Part shown: positions 14,795 through 15,961 of the stretch, piece by piece
Position numbering within the stretch: position 1 is the stretch's first letter
Layout: each line of letters starts with the position of its first letter
Made by a program: the position numbers and the translations under genes
Notes under the pieces: generated by a model
Database searches by the model: none
Told to the model about the DNA's origin: nothing
Seen by the model: the letters and a program-made list of their open reading frames with translations, nothing else
NCBI GenBank assembly: GCA_902478455.1
Contig: CABSLJ010000042.1
Location: forward strand, 1-15,961
From: an uncultured Oscillospiraceae bacterium
GTDB taxonomy: Bacteria; Bacillota; Clostridia; Oscillospirales; Acutalibacteraceae
Direction of reading: 5' to 3'
DNA: 15,961 nucleotides

Positions 14795-15607
14795 TTATTT
14801 GTAAATCAAAAGTGAGACAACCCACATGATACCATAAATCACCGGCTGATGAAAGATATAGATCGCCAGCGCGTGCTTTCCCAGAAAGGAAAGGGGCGGC
14901 ACGCGGGAAGGGTAGAGAAAGCGGGGGAATTTGCCTTCCCGCGCAAAGCGGCCCAGGAAGGTTCCGAAGAGATAGACAAATATCCACGGAAAGAGGGGGA
15001 AATAGTCGGCGGAGAAAAAGTCTTCGGTCCGGATGCCGAAGGGGAACAGGAAGGGGAGCGAAAACCACGCCTCCGGCAGCCGCCAGCCGGCCAGACCGGG
15101 CAATCCCAAAAAGCCGCCGCCGATTTCCATGGTAAACAGGAACAGAAGCGCCGAAAGGAGCAGCCCCAGCCAGGTGGGGATTTGGTCAAACGCGGGCTTG
15201 AGCAGACCGAAGAGGATCATCGAAAGGGACAGCATATGCAGGATGCCGAAAACAATGCGCGAATCGGGCAGGAAGAGCACCGTCACCAGGGTGACAAGGA
15301 GCGCCACGCCCAGCAGCTTGAGGCCGCGCACGGTGTTGGAGTGGGAAAGCTGGGAGGAGACTCCGGCGATGAGAATGAAAAGTCCCGCAAAATAAGGTTC
15401 GGCCGGCATGAAAAAATAGAGCAGGGTTTTGCCCAATTCAAAATCGAAGAGCATGGCCATGGTGTAAAAGGCGTGGTAGAACACCATGCACAGTACGGCA
15501 AAGCCGCGCAGCTCGTCCATCATGTGGATGCGTTGCGGCCCGGCGGGAGCGTCGGGGCCGCCGGAAGGGACCGGCCGAGTCTCGGCATCGGGGAGAAAAG
15601 GTTCCAT
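14795..15607 (-). CDS. DUF1624 / HGSNAT-like membrane acyltransferase
   Basis: The chosen ATG at 15605-15607 gives 270 residues, with AAGGAG 13 nt upstream. The protein has a soluble N-terminus and many hydrophobic segments. Family-like blocks are DELRGFAVLCMVFYHAFY (about 31-48), FAGLFILIAGVSSQLS (about 73-88), DSRIVFGILHMLSLSMI (about 115-131), YFPLFPWIFVYLFGTFLGR (about 202-220) and FLGKHALAIYIFHQPVI (about 241-257). This pattern fits DUF1624, a family related to the heparan-alpha-glucosaminide N-acetyltransferase catalytic domain and other multi-span acyltransferases that transfer acyl groups to sugars. The early His45 in FYHAFY is a plausible catalytic residue. The donor and acceptor are unknown. 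An upstream TTG would add 54 residues that look unlike the family, so the ATG is preferred. It precedes tex by 16 bases. Confidence 0.83.
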   Translation of the reverse strand: MEPFLPDAETRPVPSGGPDAPAGPQRIHMMDELRGFAVLCMVFYHAFYTMAMLFDFELGKTLLYFFMPAEPYFAGLFILIAGVSSQLSHSNTVRGLKLLGVALLVTLVTVLFLPDSRIVFGILHMLSLSMILFGLLKPAFDQIPTWLGLLLSALLFLFTMEIGGGFLGLPGLAGWRLPEAWFSLPFLFPFGIRTEDFFSADYFPLFPWIFVYLFGTFLGRFAREGKFPRFLYPSRVPPLSFLGKHALAIYIFHQPVIYGIMWVVSLLIYK

Positions 15608-15794
15608 GGGCGGTATGTCACTCCTTTTCCGCTGCGGCGCGGAAGGATTGGGGCGAAGGGCGGTCAAGGGAGCTGGGCTGTCCGCCCAGCCGCCCGTCTG
15701 CAAAAAGCGCGCCGATGTGCGGAATCCGACAGAATCCCGCCGGGAGAACGCGCCTTTTTCGATCAACAAGGCACTATCCGGGAGAATAGGTTCT

Positions 15795-15812
15795 ATGCTA
15801 TTATAATAGCAT
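15795..15812. promoter_or_regulatory. 18-bp perfect palindrome with TATAAT on both strands
   Basis: ATGCTATTATAATAGCAT is exactly its own reverse complement and contains a perfect TATAAT in each direction (15802-15807 on plus, 15805-15800 on minus). It could be overlapping divergent -10 elements, an operator, or both. No good -35 is seen on either side. Confidence 0.5.
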
Positions 15813-15893
15813 CATGCACTTTTACCGGAGAAGCTTTACCATTGTAATATCATAACCTACTTTTTCGCAGAAATCAATGAAGGGAGAATGGAC

Positions 15894-15911
15894 ATGTCTG
15901 AAATAATGTAG
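15894..15911 (+). CDS. Possible leader peptide (MSEIM)
   Basis: ATG at 15894 followed by four codons and TAG, with AAGGGAG 7 nt upstream. An in-frame ATG at 15888 would give MDMSEIM but is too close to the ribosome binding site. It is followed immediately by an inverted repeat. It may be a regulatory leader of the gene beyond the edge, or chance. Confidence 0.25.
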   Translation: MSEIM

Positions 15912-15912
15912 G

Positions 15913-15932
15913 TGTTACAATGATGTGTAACA
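15913..15932 (+). promoter_or_regulatory. TGTTACA-N6-TGTAACA inverted repeat
   Basis: It is a perfect 7-bp inverted repeat with a 6-base spacer (15913-15919 and 15926-15932), just after the short ORF and before an AGGAG near the window end. It could be a dimeric repressor operator or a small RNA hairpin. I do not recognise the regulator. Confidence 0.45.
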
Positions 15933-15961
15933 AATCAAAGAAATAAATAGCGAATAGGAGT

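Larger units (their letters stand above)
15608..15961. other. Gene-free, AT-rich right edge with regulatory-looking repeats
   Basis: This stretch upstream of the acyltransferase-like gene becomes markedly more AT-rich toward the right edge. It contains an 18-bp perfect palindrome (15795-15812), a five-codon ORF with a well-placed ribosome binding site (15894-15911), a 7-bp inverted repeat with 6-base spacer (15913-15932), and AGGAG at 15956-15960. The last suggests a rightward gene beginning just outside the window. Positions 15608-15794 look like the leader of the leftward gene, with nothing else recognised. Confidence 0.5.

Noticed and set aside
15608..15769. A longer acyltransferase protein starting at TTG 15767-15769
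   Set aside because: The extra 54 residues do not resemble the family and the TTG lacks a ribosome binding site, whereas the ATG at 15605-15607 has AAGGAG upstream.
14849..15847. A 332-residue plus-strand open frame over the acyltransferase gene
   Set aside because: It is charged low-complexity sequence antisense to a convincing membrane protein, with no family resemblance.

Overview
The window looks like a piece of chromosome from an anaerobic, spore-forming Clostridia, probably of the Oscillospirales type. It is GC-rich, nearly every gene has an AGGAGG-like ribosome binding site, and there are strong intrinsic terminators, a SleB-type spore-cortex hydrolase, and a serine-rich, sortase-like surface protein. 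The lineage is inferred from these traits, not from any database match. No rRNA, tRNA, CRISPR array or insertion sequence was seen.

Layout. Positions 1-2977 read rightward: the 3' end of a beta-propeller-like protein, a SleB-like cortex hydrolase, and a multi-membrane-span protein with a proline-rich tail and a C-terminal zinc ribbon. A strong terminator separates them from a leftward block (3082-5496): a cytoplasmic Cu/Zn superoxide dismutase, a DUF3267 putative membrane metalloprotease, and the ATPase YchF. Upstream of ychF is a 505-base gene-free stretch. It holds a good sigma-A promoter pointing at ychF and a run of nested hairpins closed by a 9-bp long-range helix, which is a candidate structured leader RNA.

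Positions 6002-12356 form a two-gene leftward operon for the cell surface. The first gene encodes a small exported protein with an Ig-like domain, a Ser-rich linker and a sortase-like tail (IQTGG, then a membrane span and basic tail). It overlaps by 8 nt the second gene, which encodes a secreted 1888-residue protein. That protein joins a CehA/McbA-type PHP hydrolase, an Ig-like domain, a purple-acid-phosphatase-like metallophosphoesterase and three tandem GLUG-repeat blocks of about 290 residues. The pair looks like a two-part surface phosphoester-scavenging or remodelling machine and is the most distinctive biology here.

Positions 12518-15607 hold another leftward pair: a DUF1624/HGSNAT-like membrane acyltransferase followed by the RNA-binding protein Tex. 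The right edge (15608-15961) is AT-rich and regulatory in appearance. It has an 18-bp perfect palindrome containing TATAAT on both strands, a minimal 5-codon ORF with a good ribosome binding site, a TGTTACA-N6-TGTAACA inverted repeat, and a second AGGAG at the very end, suggesting a rightward gene that starts just outside the window.
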